Origin: Candidatus Korarchaeum sp. | GTDB taxonomy: Archaea > Korarchaeota > Korarchaeia > Korarchaeales > Korarchaeaceae | NCBI GenBank assembly: GCA_038888615.1 | Contig: JAWAID010000002.1 | Coordinates: forward strand, 627,654-691,653 | Direction of reading: 5' to 3' | Length of the DNA: 64,000 bases | Shown here: positions 1 through 8,455 of the stretch, in pieces | Layout of the letters: each line of letters starts with the position of its first letter | How positions within the stretch are numbered: the stretch's first letter is position 1 | Program-made: the position numbers and the translations under genes | Notes under the pieces: model-generated | What the model saw: only the letters and a program-made list of their open reading frames with translations | Databases searched by the model: none | Told to the model about the DNA's origin: nothing

Positions 1-2
1 AC

Positions 3-1787
3 AGGTTCAGGATGATCTTCCTGGCTCTAACGCTGCTATTCATGCTCCTCCTGTACCCCCCGTCCAGGGCACTAGTGAGAAGCAGAGTGGCCCTGACTAT
101 TGACATCGTTCTAGCCTCGCTGGCGGTTATCTCGATAGCTTACGCCGTATCGGATGAGTACTACGTCTACAGGTCAACGATCCCAAACCTCTACGACATC
201 ATCTTCGGAGCTATCATCTTAATAGTGCTGATAGAAGCCACCAGGAGGTCCTTCGGGAAGGCCTTCACGATAATAGTGCTCTTCTTCCTGGCTTACATGT
301 ACTTCGGCTACTACATACCCGGCCCCCTCTCCCACAAGGGGTACGACGTGGAGAGGATCATAGGTCACATGGTGATGACTCTAGACGGTGTTTACGGAGT
401 TCCACTTGGAGTAGCAGCTTCTTATGTCTCTCTCTTCGTTATCTATGGGGCTCTGATGGATGCAGCTGGTGCAGGAAGCTTCTGGATAGACCTAACTACC
501 TCGCTCATGGGTAGGAAGTCCTCCAGCGCCGGAAGGGGTGCTGTTCTGGCTACGGCCCTGCTGGGAGGGCCCCAGGGGAGCGGAGTGGCCACCACGATGT
601 CCCTAACCCCGGTGCTCTGGCCCACGCTCAAGGAGGCCGGTTACACCGCTGAGATGGCCGCTGGCCTCATATCGGCGGGGGGAATAGGGGCCGTGATATC
701 CCCCCCGCTCATGGGAGCCGCCGTCTTCCTGATGATGGAGTTCCTCGACGTGAGCTACTGGGACATAATACTTATGGTGCTCATGCCCACCCTGCTCTAC
801 TACGTGGCGATGTTCTTCATGGTCGAGGTGGAGGCCAGGAAGCACAGGTTCAGGGTCCCCGAGATATCGGCACCCAGCTTGGGGTACGTCCTCAGGAAGA
901 AGGGTTACCACCTCATCTCGCTAGCCGTACTCGTGATCCTAGTCGGCTTGGGCAGGTCGCCCGCGACGGCAGCCCTCTGGGCGATCCTCACCGTCATAGT
1001 CACCAGCTTCCTCAGCAAGGACAGGAGAGACTGGTTAACCCCTAAGAGGCTCCTGCTCGCCATTTACGACGGGGCCAAGGCCTTCGTCTCCATAGCAGTA
1101 CTACTAGCTGCTGCAGGTATAATAACGGGATCCTTCACGCTGACGGGCTTGGGGCTCAAGGTATCCCACTTGATAGTTGAGCTGAGCGGTGGTATTCACA
1201 TCCTAGTGATGATACTGGCCGCTATCTCAGCCATAATAATAGGACTTGGCCTTCCGATCACGGCCACTTACGTCGTCTGCGTCCCCATAGTGGCCCCTGC
1301 CTTGGTTCACGTTGGCATCCCGATGCACGCGGCTCACATGCTCATCTTCTACTACGCTGTGCTTTCCGAGGTATCGCCTCCCGTGGCCCTCTCACCATCG
1401 GCGGCTGCAGCGATGACCGGAGCCAACGCTTACCAGGCCATGATGCAGGCTTGGAAGTACACCCTACCCACGTTCCTAGTCCCTTTCATGTTCTCAGCTA
1501 ACAAGTTGGCCTCTAATCTCCTCATAGTTGGTGCCGATCTTGAGGGCTTCCTGATAGCTACGGGAGTGTCCTTGGCATCTCTCCTCCTCCTGTCCTTGGG
1601 TAGCGTGGGCTACGTTGGAAGGGACCTCTCGAGGGTCGAGAGATTCATCCTCATAGCTGCTGGCTCCCTCCTGGCCTTCTGGATATTATCCATTGAGGCC
1701 TTCCTCATTTACTCGCTAGCCGCGGCTGTGATCTTCGGAAGGGCTGTCCACGGCATCTTAATGAGGAAACGCGTGAGAGTCACCTAG
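3..1787 (+). CDS. TRAP transporter fused permease, TAXI type (5' partial)
   Basis: Fused small-plus-large membrane subunit of a TRAP-TAXI transporter, which drives solute uptake with an ion gradient and takes its substrate from the TAXI receptor encoded next. The protein is almost entirely hydrophobic, with well over ten membrane segments. Family-typical stretches are GGPQGSGVATT (about residue 175 counted from the ATG at 12), the ISPPLMGAA loop and the VSPPVALSP loop near the C terminus. The frame is open to the left edge, and the stretch RFRMIFLAL aligns with an internal part of full-length relatives, so the ATG at 12 is probably internal and roughly 50 residues lie outside the window. Substrate unknown; dicarboxylates or glutamate are usual guesses. 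Confidence 0.9.
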   Translation, partial: RFRMIFLALTLLFMLLLYPPSRALVRSRVALTIDIVLASLAVISIAYAVSDEYYVYRSTIPNLYDIIFGAIILIVLIEATRRSFGKAFTIIVLFFLAYMYFGYYIPGPLSHKGYDVERIIGHMVMTLDGVYGVPLGVAASYVSLFVIYGALMDAAGAGSFWIDLTTSLMGRKSSSAGRGAVLATALLGGPQGSGVATTMSLTPVLWPTLKEAGYTAEMAAGLISAGGIGAVISPPLMGAAVFLMMEFLDVSYWDIILMVLMPTLLYYVAMFFMVEVEARKHRFRVPEISAPSLGYVLRKKGYHLISLAVLVILVGLGRSPATAALWAILTVIVTSFLSKDRRDWLTPKRLLLAIYDGAKAFVSIAVLLAAAGIITGSFTLTGLGLKVSHLIVELSGGIHILVMILAAISAIIIGLGLPITATYVVCVPIVAPALVHVGIPMHAAHMLIFYYAVLSEVSPPVALSPSAAAAMTGANAYQAMMQAWKYTLPTFLVPFMFSANKLASNLLIVGADLEGFLIATGVSLASLLLLSLGSVGYVGRDLSRVERFILIAAGSLLAFWILSIEAFLIYSLAAAVIFGRAVHGILMRKRVRVT

Positions 1788-1792
1788 ATTCG

Positions 1793-1820
1793 TTAATTTT
1801 TTTATTTTCTATCATTTTTT
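1793..1820 (+). terminator. T-rich archaeal terminator after the TRAP permease
   Basis: Several runs of T follow directly on the permease stop codon with no hairpin, as is usual for archaeal intrinsic termination. A new promoter follows at once, so the receptor gene can be transcribed separately and more strongly than the permease. Confidence 0.5.
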
Positions 1821-1834
1821 GATCCATTATCCTT

Positions 1835-1849
1835 ACGAAAGATTTATAT
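1835..1849 (+). promoter_or_regulatory. BRE/TATA element of the TAXI receptor gene
   Basis: ACGAAAG followed by ATTTATAT fits an archaeal BRE plus TATA box. Transcription would start near 1873, about 20 nt before the ATG at 1894. That leaves room for the Shine-Dalgarno site GAGGTGATC at 1882-1890. Confidence 0.6.
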
Positions 1850-1893
1850 TATGACGGTCTTACGGATGCAGAGGCCCCTTCGAGGTGATCCTC

Positions 1894-2964
1894 ATGAGGA
1901 GAGAGGGGCTGAGCAAGGGTGCCCTCGCTGCGCTGATAATATTGATCCTGATCATACTGCTAGTGGCAGCCTACTACCTCACCCTCCCCGCCCCCACTCC
2001 AACTCCAACCCCAACGGAGACTCCCAAGGCGACGGTCCCCACCACTACTAGGGAGAGGCTGGTCTTCAGCATCGCTACCGGAACCACTGGAGGTGTCTGG
2101 TACCCGCTGGGCGGTGCCATAGCCAGCGTGGTAACGAAGTACGTACCCGACACGGAGGCCACGGCCGAGGCTACGACAGCCGCTCTGGACAACCTGAGGT
2201 TGTTGGTAGCCGGTAAGGCCGGAATGGCCTGGTGCTACGACTACCACATAGTCCTGCTGAACCAGGGGAAGCTAGCGCAGGTATCGGATAAGCCCCAGCC
2301 CGCTAGGCTGTTCATGTCCTTCTACGAGCAACCGCTCCACATAGTGACCTACGAGGGATCTGGGATAAATACGATTTACGATCTCAAGGGGAAGAGAGTC
2401 AGTACGGGTCCGCCTGCCAGCGGTACTGAGGAGCAGGCCTTATACGTCCTCACAGCTCTGGGTATAGATCCAGATAAGGACTTCACGAGGGAAAAGCTCT
2501 CACCCGCTGACTCCGGAGCCGCTATGAAGGATGGGAAGCTGGATGCCTTCTTCTGGAGCGGCGCCGTACCTACCTCCTCCATAGTCGACTTAGCGACGAC
2601 ACCGGGCTTCAAGATAAAGTTCGTCCCGATATCCGGGGAGATAGCGGATAGTATAATCGCCAAGTACCCAGCTGTCTTCCACAAGACGAAGATACCGAAG
2701 GGCGCTTACCCGGGACTCGAGGAGGACGTTGAGACGATAGCCATAACCGCTGTGCTCGCTGTCATGGACAGCTTCCCTGCTGATAGGCTTTACGAGATAG
2801 CTAAGGCCATATTCGATCATAGGGATGAGTTAGCGGCAGCCTGGAAGAAGGCGACCCAGCTCACACCGGAGCTAGCTTACAAGCAGGCAGGGGAGGAGGC
2901 CAGGAAGTACCTGCACCCGGGGGCCGAGAGGTTCTTCAGGGAGATGGGAGTGATAAAGGGATAG
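1894..2964 (+). CDS. TRAP transporter TAXI-family solute receptor
   Basis: Extracytoplasmic solute-binding protein (356 aa) of the TRAP-TAXI system; it delivers substrate to the permease encoded upstream. A basic N terminus and a hydrophobic stretch (about residues 8-28) anchor it. A Pro/Thr linker follows, then the TAXI core starting at FSIATGTTGGVWYPLGG, the family signature. The ATG at 1894 is preferred over the in-frame GTG at 1885 because that GTG lies inside the strong Shine-Dalgarno sequence GAGGTGATC. The N terminus reads SKG-ALAALI, which resembles a class III (prepilin-type) signal rather than a lipoprotein signal; no lipobox Cys is seen. Confidence 0.9.
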   Translation: MRREGLSKGALAALIILILIILLVAAYYLTLPAPTPTPTPTETPKATVPTTTRERLVFSIATGTTGGVWYPLGGAIASVVTKYVPDTEATAEATTAALDNLRLLVAGKAGMAWCYDYHIVLLNQGKLAQVSDKPQPARLFMSFYEQPLHIVTYEGSGINTIYDLKGKRVSTGPPASGTEEQALYVLTALGIDPDKDFTREKLSPADSGAAMKDGKLDAFFWSGAVPTSSIVDLATTPGFKIKFVPISGEIADSIIAKYPAVFHKTKIPKGAYPGLEEDVETIAITAVLAVMDSFPADRLYEIAKAIFDHRDELAAAWKKATQLTPELAYKQAGEEARKYLHPGAERFFREMGVIKG

Positions 2965-3434
2965 TGCGCAAGTTCATCCCGATACTGATCCTACTATTTT
3001 TACCTTCAACAGCTCTCCCATATGAGCACAGCTGCTACCTCCTGACGCTCTCCGACGCCGATAGCGGGAGGCTGATATACTCGGCCTGCCTATACGATGG
3101 GGAGTGTCTGACTTACGATTGGAAGAACTCCCTATACGGGCTCAACGTAACTGAGGTCTTCTCCGTTTGGAACGGGTCCCTGGTCCTGATGGAGATAGTT
3201 TACCACGATCCTCACGGGAACCCCGAGCCCCTAGCGGATCCCGATGACCTCGAGTACCTCTGCCATCAGGGCGGGCCTTTCCGGGCGACGAACGTCTCCA
3301 AGGCCTACGCTGAGATATCGCTCATGGTGGGTAGGGTGGGAAAGCCGAGGGTATCTGTGAGGGACCGGACCTTGGACCTCGATTCAGAGGTCGGGTTCGG
3401 TGGTAGGGTGATCCTGAGGATCTCTCGTAGCTAA
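2964..3434 (+). CDS. DUF1850 family secreted protein
   Basis: A 156-aa exported protein with an N-terminal signal peptide (about residues 1-19, IPILILLFLPSTALP). Its GTG start overlaps the receptor stop codon by one base (TAGTG), so it is translationally coupled. DUF1850 proteins are regular companions of TRAP-TAXI genes and their role is unknown. Several Cys residues (about positions 24, 41, 48 and 99) could form disulfides outside the cell. Assignment rests on context and overall sequence style more than on a sharp motif. Confidence 0.7.
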   Translation: MRKFIPILILLFLPSTALPYEHSCYLLTLSDADSGRLIYSACLYDGECLTYDWKNSLYGLNVTEVFSVWNGSLVLMEIVYHDPHGNPEPLADPDDLEYLCHQGGPFRATNVSKAYAEISLMVGRVGKPRVSVRDRTLDLDSEVGFGGRVILRISRS

Positions 3435-3463
3435 CTTTTTAACCTGGCGGTTCAGTTGGACCT

Positions 3464-5020
3464 ATGAGGGAGCTCATCGCAGCTCTGATCCTGATCTCAT
3501 TGGTCGTGAGCTGCTCATCAGCGGCCTACTTGATCAACGGCGACTTCGGTAGGTTGGAGGTGAGGTCCCTCGAGCTTGCTCAGGGGAACGGAAGGATCTC
3601 AGCTATCATTTACATCCCTAAGGGGGTCGAGAAGGTGCCAGCAGCGGTTTTAGTGCATGGTGTTAGCAGCTCCAAGGAGTCGATGAGCGCCATAGCTTTG
3701 GAGCTAGCTAGGAGAGGGGTCGCCTCACTCTGCATAGACGTCCATGGGCACGGCGATTCGGGAGGTTATCTCAATCTATCATCCGACCCGACGCTCGGGC
3801 TGAGCGTAGCCCTCGATTATCTGAGGCTCCAGCCCTTCGTGGATCGTGGATCTACAGCCCTTGTGGGCCATAGCCTGGGGGCCTCGGCGGTGAGGAGCTC
3901 AGCTGACCGGGGGGCCGTGGCTCACGTCCTCATAGGGGGAGGGGCCTCGTCGCGCTCGGCGGCTCTCGGGAACGCGACCTTCCCGAGGAACCTGCTGATC
4001 GTCGTGGGAAGGGGAGATGTTCTTTTCGACTTGGAGAAGCTTAAGGATGAGCTTGTCCCCACCTTCGGGTCCGAGGTAGAGGTGGGAAGGTTTTACGGGG
4101 ACTTCGAGAGGGGGACCGCCAGGAAGCTAGTGGTCCCAGCGACTACCCACTTACTGGAGCCCTACGATCTCACGACCGTCTCAGAGGTGGTCGATTGGGT
4201 GCTCAGGTCGGTGGGTAGGGGGTTCGAGGTCAGGGGCCTGGTTTACCCCTACAGGGACCTGCTCATGCTCGTCTCCCTTCTCTCTCTGCTTCTGCTAATC
4301 TTCCCGATCTCAAGCGCTCTCCTGAAGGGAGGTGAGATCGAGGAGCCGGAGGCATCCCTCCGGAAGGCGCTCGTCGCTTGGGGCCTTCCCAGCTTCCTCC
4401 TGTTCTTCCCATCCTTCTTGATCGGCTTGGCGATCCCCTTCCCCCCTGTGCTCTTCGCGAACTCGATAGCCATATGGTTCTCCCTTTCCTCCGCCTACGG
4501 TCTCCTACTCGGGAGGAAGAGGCTTATAAGGCCCCGATTCGGACTCTCAGACCTCTCGGTATCTATAGCAATCTTCCTAGTGATTTACTCAGTGATCTCA
4601 TCCCTGAAGTTCGTCTACGGGATGAACCTCTGGCTTTACGTACCCCCGTTGAGGACCTTGGACCTGAGGAGGGCCCTCCTGCTCCTCTACCTCCTCCCCT
4701 TCTCCCTGTGCTTCTTCTACGCCGAGAGCCTCCTGTTAGTGGGGAGGAGCCTCGCTAAGCTGCTGTGCGTCAGGCTTCTCCCCATGTCCTCAGCTCTCCT
4801 GCTGCAGTACGCTTCGATCTTCGCTTTCAATTTCAAACTCCTCCCCTCCCTCCTCGGCTTCTCCCTGGAGTTCCTCCCGCTCATGCTACCGCTCTTCGCG
4901 CTCTCCACAGCGGTCATATGGTGGTTCAGGAAGCTCGGTTCACCTTCAGCCGCCATGTTGGTGAACTCGTTGGTCTTCTCATGGGCCTCGGCTAGCGTCT
5001 TTCCATTCGGTGGTCTCTGA
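3464..5020 (+). CDS. Membrane-anchored alpha/beta hydrolase
   Basis: A 518-aa two-part protein. After a signal peptide (residues 1-20) comes an alpha/beta hydrolase domain (about 30-250) with the oxyanion region VLVHGVSSSKES, the DVHGHGDSGG strand-loop, the nucleophile elbow GHSLGAS and a C-terminal His candidate in ATTHLLEP. The second half (about 270-510) has around seven hydrophobic segments. The active domain would face the outside, so a surface peptidase or esterase is likely; the substrate is unknown. A TATA-like CTTTTTAA at 3435-3442 lies 26 bp before the ATG, pointing to a leaderless mRNA. Confidence 0.8.
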   Translation: MRELIAALILISLVVSCSSAAYLINGDFGRLEVRSLELAQGNGRISAIIYIPKGVEKVPAAVLVHGVSSSKESMSAIALELARRGVASLCIDVHGHGDSGGYLNLSSDPTLGLSVALDYLRLQPFVDRGSTALVGHSLGASAVRSSADRGAVAHVLIGGGASSRSAALGNATFPRNLLIVVGRGDVLFDLEKLKDELVPTFGSEVEVGRFYGDFERGTARKLVVPATTHLLEPYDLTTVSEVVDWVLRSVGRGFEVRGLVYPYRDLLMLVSLLSLLLLIFPISSALLKGGEIEEPEASLRKALVAWGLPSFLLFFPSFLIGLAIPFPPVLFANSIAIWFSLSSAYGLLLGRKRLIRPRFGLSDLSVSIAIFLVIYSVISSLKFVYGMNLWLYVPPLRTLDLRRALLLLYLLPFSLCFFYAESLLLVGRSLAKLLCVRLLPMSSALLLQYASIFAFNFKLLPSLLGFSLEFLPLMLPLFALSTAVIWWFRKLGSPSAAMLVNSLVFSWASASVFPFGGL

Positions 5021-5029
5021 GGTGGTGCC

Positions 5030-5326
5030 ATGTACGAGCTCTTAGTGGTCATAGAGGAGGTCAGGGGGAGGTGCGCAGCCGGCTACAAGCCCGGCGACCG
5101 GTTCCTGATGAGGGGCTTCTACCTGGAGAGGATGCAGGAAGCCAGGGTATGCCTCCATGCCCTCTCATCCATGCTCACCCTCGTATCCCCAATGCTGAAG
5201 GGGGTGCCGGCCGAGGCCCTCGGCGTGGGGAGCGGGGACCTCGCTTACGTCCAGTGCCCGGACCCGGGACCCCCTGTGACCTGCGGAGGTACTGTGGTCT
5301 TCAGGCTCGTGAGGAGGGAGGTTTAA
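5030..5326 (+). CDS. TIGR04076 family protein
   Basis: Small cytosolic protein (98 aa) of a family found in anaerobic archaea and bacteria, without a known function. Family hallmarks are the N-terminal VIEEVRGRCAAGYKPGD, the central CLHALSSML and the C-terminal CPDPGPPVTCGG followed by a hydrophobic strand. The conserved cysteines suggest metal or redox chemistry, but this is inference. GAGGTGGTGCC before the ATG is a good ribosome site, and the gene starts 9 nt after the hydrolase gene, so the two form one unit. Confidence 0.8.
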   Translation: MYELLVVIEEVRGRCAAGYKPGDRFLMRGFYLERMQEARVCLHALSSMLTLVSPMLKGVPAEALGVGSGDLAYVQCPDPGPPVTCGGTVVFRLVRREV

Positions 5327-5358
5327 TTGGGACCCGGTGATCAGCCGAGGGTGATCGC

Positions 5359-6054
5359 TTGAGGGCCGTGTCCTTCGACCTCTGGTTCACGCTGATATGG
5401 GAGACGAAGGAGGACGAGGAGCTCTACGTCAGGATGAGATTGGAGTCCCTCAGGAGCTTCCTGAGTGAGGAGGGATACGAGGTGCCTTTGGATGTCCTCA
5501 GGAGCGTTTACTCAGCCACAAAGGACTTCAGGATGGTGGTCCATCCGAGGGAGCTCTTGAGGATGCTCCTCACTCGCATAGGCTTTGAAGTGAGCGATAG
5601 GTCCCTGGAGAGGGCTTTACAAGCTTACGTAAGCTCAACAGACGGCTTCATCCCCAGGGTCAACGAGGAGGCCCTCGAGGTGCTCCCGGAACTCAGGTCC
5701 ATGGGGTTGAAGCTGGCTCTGGTGACGAACACCTCCTTCAGCCGGAGGAGCGTCAGGGCCATCCTGAGGAACGTGGGACTCGACCTTTTCGACGCAGTGA
5801 TCACATCATGCGAAGCGGGATTCATGAAGCCTCAGAGAGCCATCTTCTCGATGCTGCTCGATGAACTGGGTTTGGAGGCTTCCCAGGTGGTACACGTGGG
5901 TGACTCCTGCTATCATGACGTGATAGGGGCTGCTAACGCCGGTCTCAGGGCCTTGCACTACCCTAAGTTAGCCCATCTGAGGGGTGTCGATGACTCCTGC
6001 CCTGGTTTCGAGAGCATAGGGAGCTTGGGCGAGCTGATGAGGGTCTTGCGTTGA
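5359..6054 (+). CDS. HAD superfamily hydrolase
   Basis: Haloacid dehalogenase-type phosphatase (231 aa). Motif I is FDLWFTL, with Asp6 as the expected nucleophile; motif II is the Thr of VTNTS; the motif III Lys is in FMKPQ; motif IV is HVGDSCYHDV. A helical cap lies between motifs I and II (about residues 20-95). It starts at TTG 5359, backed by GAGGGTGATC at 5348-5357. In motif I the usual second Asp (DxD) is replaced by Trp, as in many HAD members that are dehalogenase-like or of unknown substrate. Substrate not predictable. Confidence 0.85.
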   Translation: MRAVSFDLWFTLIWETKEDEELYVRMRLESLRSFLSEEGYEVPLDVLRSVYSATKDFRMVVHPRELLRMLLTRIGFEVSDRSLERALQAYVSSTDGFIPRVNEEALEVLPELRSMGLKLALVTNTSFSRRSVRAILRNVGLDLFDAVITSCEAGFMKPQRAIFSMLLDELGLEASQVVHVGDSCYHDVIGAANAGLRALHYPKLAHLRGVDDSCPGFESIGSLGELMRVLR

Positions 6055-6094
6055 GGCCCCTGAGCTGGCCGAGTGATAGGGTCAGCGCGGAAGC

Positions 6095-7069
6095 TCAGTA
6101 ATCCTCTCTGGTGAGGAGCCAGGGGTTCCCTATGTGCACTCTGGTCAATCCCTCCTCCCTGGCGACTCTCTCAGCCTCTAGAGCGTGCCTCCTGCTCGTC
6201 TTAGGCAGATCCGTCATCAGGAAGCTTGGATGAAAGGCTAGCAGGCTGTAAGGGGTTTCGGGATTTACGGAAGCTATGAACTTGGCTATCATCCTCACCT
6301 CCTCCTCGTCCACGTAGCCCGGGACCAGTAGGGTGCTTGCCGTGAACAGAGGGACCTCTTTCCTCTCCTCGGATAACCTGAGGGCCTCCCTAGCGTTCTC
6401 GTAAACCATGCCGAGCTCTCTCCCGGTGAGGGCCAGGTAGACCCCGGGGTCCCAGGCCTTCAGGTCGAACTTCACGTTCCCTCCGCTCCTCATGGCGACT
6501 TCCAGCACTGCCCTGAAGGTCCTGCCGTTCAGGTGCCCGTTCGTCTCCCAGCACACCCTCATTAAGCTGGTCCTCCTCATCAGCTCCTTCGCTACGAGGA
6601 GGGCGTTGGCCACTTGAGGAGCTGGGTCCCCGCCGAAGAAGCAGACGCAGGTGACGGGATAACTTAAAGCAGCCTCAACGACCTTTTTAAAGCTAACTAG
6701 GGGCCTCTTGCTTAATGTAAGCTTTCTGAAGAACCAGTTCTGGCAGAAGAAGCAGTCTAAGTTGCAGGCCCCGTAGAAGACGGCCAAGTTATAGTAACCG
6801 AGTTCAGGTCCATCTCTGAGGGTCCACTTAGGGTATCCCAAGCCCGTGGAGGCTGGACAGAACCAGTGAGCTACGCAGTTGGTGGGTATGGGGTCGTAGT
6901 AGTACTCCAGGATCCCGTACTCAGGAGCTCCGGCCAGGTTGACCAGCCTACCCTCGTCGTTCATCACCAGCCCGCAGTACCCCACTCCCCCCTCCGGGAT
7001 CACGCAGTCAGCATCGCAGAGCCCGCATCTGACCCCCCTACCCCTGGGAGGCTCCGGCGGGAGGCCCAT
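6095..7069 (-). CDS. Radical SAM protein, AmmeMemoRadiSam/PflA-like
   Basis: Radical SAM enzyme (324 aa from the ATG at 7069) related to pyruvate formate-lyase activating enzymes. The 4Fe-4S motif is CNLDCFFCQNW (CxxxCxxC), followed by FFGGDPAP and WETNGHL, the usual SAM-binding landmarks. An N-terminal Cys motif CGLCDADC...GYCG precedes the barrel. Its target is unknown. The frame stays open upstream and encodes a CxxC...CxxC knuckle without any standard start codon (next entry), so the true N terminus is probably about 46 residues longer. It is divergent from the nitroreductase gene. Confidence 0.85.
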   Translation of the reverse strand: MGLPPEPPRGRGVRCGLCDADCVIPEGGVGYCGLVMNDEGRLVNLAGAPEYGILEYYYDPIPTNCVAHWFCPASTGLGYPKWTLRDGPELGYYNLAVFYGACNLDCFFCQNWFFRKLTLSKRPLVSFKKVVEAALSYPVTCVCFFGGDPAPQVANALLVAKELMRRTSLMRVCWETNGHLNGRTFRAVLEVAMRSGGNVKFDLKAWDPGVYLALTGRELGMVYENAREALRLSEERKEVPLFTASTLLVPGYVDEEEVRMIAKFIASVNPETPYSLLAFHPSFLMTDLPKTSRRHALEAERVAREEGLTRVHIGNPWLLTREDY

Positions 7070-7208
7070 CCTAGCCCTCTCCCTCCTGTGGGCCGAGAGA
7101 GCGTGCTCACTGGCCTTGGGATCGCTCCTCAGGCACTCCAGACAGACCCCCAGCGTAGCGGATATGAGGGGGGAGGACCTACCGCAGACGACGCACTCCC
7201 CTATACAT
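7070..7208 (-). other. Likely missing N-terminal zinc knuckle of the radical SAM gene, with a frame shift
   Basis: In the same frame as the gene, this stretch encodes CVVCGRSSP...GVCLECLR, a CxxC-x(n)-CxxC knuckle. No ATG, GTG or TTG occurs in frame before a stop. An ATG at 7208 in the neighbouring frame sits about 30 bp from a TATA-like box. If the GGGG run (minus strand, 7198-7201) had one G fewer, the ATG would read MYRECVVCGRSS straight into the gene. This is a sequencing error, a real frame shift, or slippage. Confidence 0.55.
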
Positions 7209-7229
7209 ACCCCCCGTGTTCACCGCGCT

Positions 7230-7244
7230 TCCCTTTTTATCTTA
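7230..7244. promoter_or_regulatory. Bidirectional TATA element between radical SAM and nitroreductase genes
   Basis: CTTTTTATCTTAAG reads as a TATA box on both strands. Its centre is about 25 bp from the ATG at 7262 (plus strand) and about 30 bp from the ATG at 7208 (minus strand). One element could serve both leaderless transcripts. Confidence 0.5.
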
Positions 7245-7261
7245 AGCCCGCTCAAGCGCGT

Positions 7262-7840
7262 ATGCCGGACATATTCGACGTCCTCGCTGAGAGGAGAAGC
7301 GTGAGGAGTTACACGGGGGAGGAGGTCAGCGAGGAACATCTGAACATAATACTGGAGGCTGCTTGCTGCGCTCCCTCAGCCGGTAACCTTCAGGCTTATG
7401 AGATAGTCGTCGTTAGGGATCCGGAGAGGAGGAAGCTCCTAGCTAAGGCCTCATACAATCAGGACTTCATGGTGGAGGCTAGCGTCCACCTCGTCTTCCT
7501 GGCCCTGCCATCGAGGTCGGCGGTCAGGTACGGCAGGAGGGGGGAGGAGCTCTACTCGCTGCAGGACGCCACGATAGCCGCTACCTTCGCGATGCTAGCA
7601 GCTCACGCCTTAGGCTACGGGACCTGTTGGATAGGTGCCTTCGACGACTCGAGGGTGATGAGGGTGATCGAGGCTCCCGCCGACAGGAGACCAGTGGCCA
7701 TAATAGTGATAGGGAAGGGGAGAGGGGAGGAGGGACTCACGAGGAGGAGGAAGATGGGGAGCTTCGTCTTCTCGGAGAGGCACGGGGTGCCCTTCGAGCA
7801 CAGGCCAGCGATGAGCAAGCTCATGAGACCGGGTTGTTAA
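7262..7840 (+). CDS. Nitroreductase family protein
   Basis: FMN-dependent nitroreductase-like oxidoreductase (192 aa). The N terminus is typical: RRSVRSYTGEEVSEE, then CCAPSAGNLQAYEIVVV, and the C-terminal GYGTCWIGAF that packs on the flavin. The ATG at 7262 is chosen because a TATA-like TTTTTAT lies 25 bp upstream and homology starts there; the open frame further upstream overlaps the divergent gene and has no merit. Physiological substrate unknown. The C terminus ends in a free Cys. Confidence 0.88.
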   Translation: MPDIFDVLAERRSVRSYTGEEVSEEHLNIILEAACCAPSAGNLQAYEIVVVRDPERRKLLAKASYNQDFMVEASVHLVFLALPSRSAVRYGRRGEELYSLQDATIAATFAMLAAHALGYGTCWIGAFDDSRVMRVIEAPADRRPVAIIVIGKGRGEEGLTRRRKMGSFVFSERHGVPFEHRPAMSKLMRPGC

Positions 7841-7888
7841 GATCTTTGCGGGAACGCTTATAATGGGTTCACGCTCATAGGACTTGCG

Positions 7889-8266
7889 ATGTTGAAGTTG
7901 AAAGATGAGTTGTTTTACTACGCTATAGCCGGGGCCTCCCTGGGCGATTTGGTCTGGATAGCTGCTGAGATGACGATCTCCATCCTCGAGTTATCCATCG
8001 TGACCTCACTAGTGATATCAGCTATCTCCTCAATCTCTCACGATTTGGAGGAATCTATACCACTTCTACTCTCATTCTTAGTTCCCTTCTTCACCATCCA
8101 AGTCCTACTGAGCTTCTGGTACCTCTCTAGCATCAGTAACTCATTGAAGCTCAACTTCCTCTCCGGTTACCTCCTGGCGACTTCGATGCTCAGCTCCCTC
8201 GCGTTCTCAGCTTCCTTCTTACTTTTCTCACTCATCTTCAGGTTCGCTTTCGAGTTTCTTAAGTAG
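7889..8266 (+). CDS. Small hydrophobic membrane protein
   Basis: Protein of 125 aa with about four hydrophobic segments (roughly residues 8-28, 34-55, 60-85 and 95-122) and few charges. I do not recognise a family. TTATAATG at about 7858-7865 lies 28 bp before the ATG, fitting a leaderless transcript, which supports it as a real gene. No functional link to its neighbours is evident. Confidence 0.55.
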   Translation: MLKLKDELFYYAIAGASLGDLVWIAAEMTISILELSIVTSLVISAISSISHDLEESIPLLLSFLVPFFTIQVLLSFWYLSSISNSLKLNFLSGYLLATSMLSSLAFSASFLLFSLIFRFAFEFLK

Positions 8267-8455
8267 TTTTCAGCGCCCTCCTAAGGTTCTGCGCTGAGCG
8301 TGCGAATGGCAGAGAATTAGCTATACTAATGACTAGCACCTCTGAGTCACTTGACTGATCTCGAATGGGGCTACGGGTTTATCCAGGGCGCTCCAAGGGG
8401 TCTCATGAGGCTCAACGAGGGTAAGGTTAATTAGAGGTATATAGCGTATTTATTG

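Noticed and set aside
6866-7261. Long 5' extension of the nitroreductase frame
   Set aside because: It is antisense to the radical SAM gene; the promoter and homology place the start at 7262.
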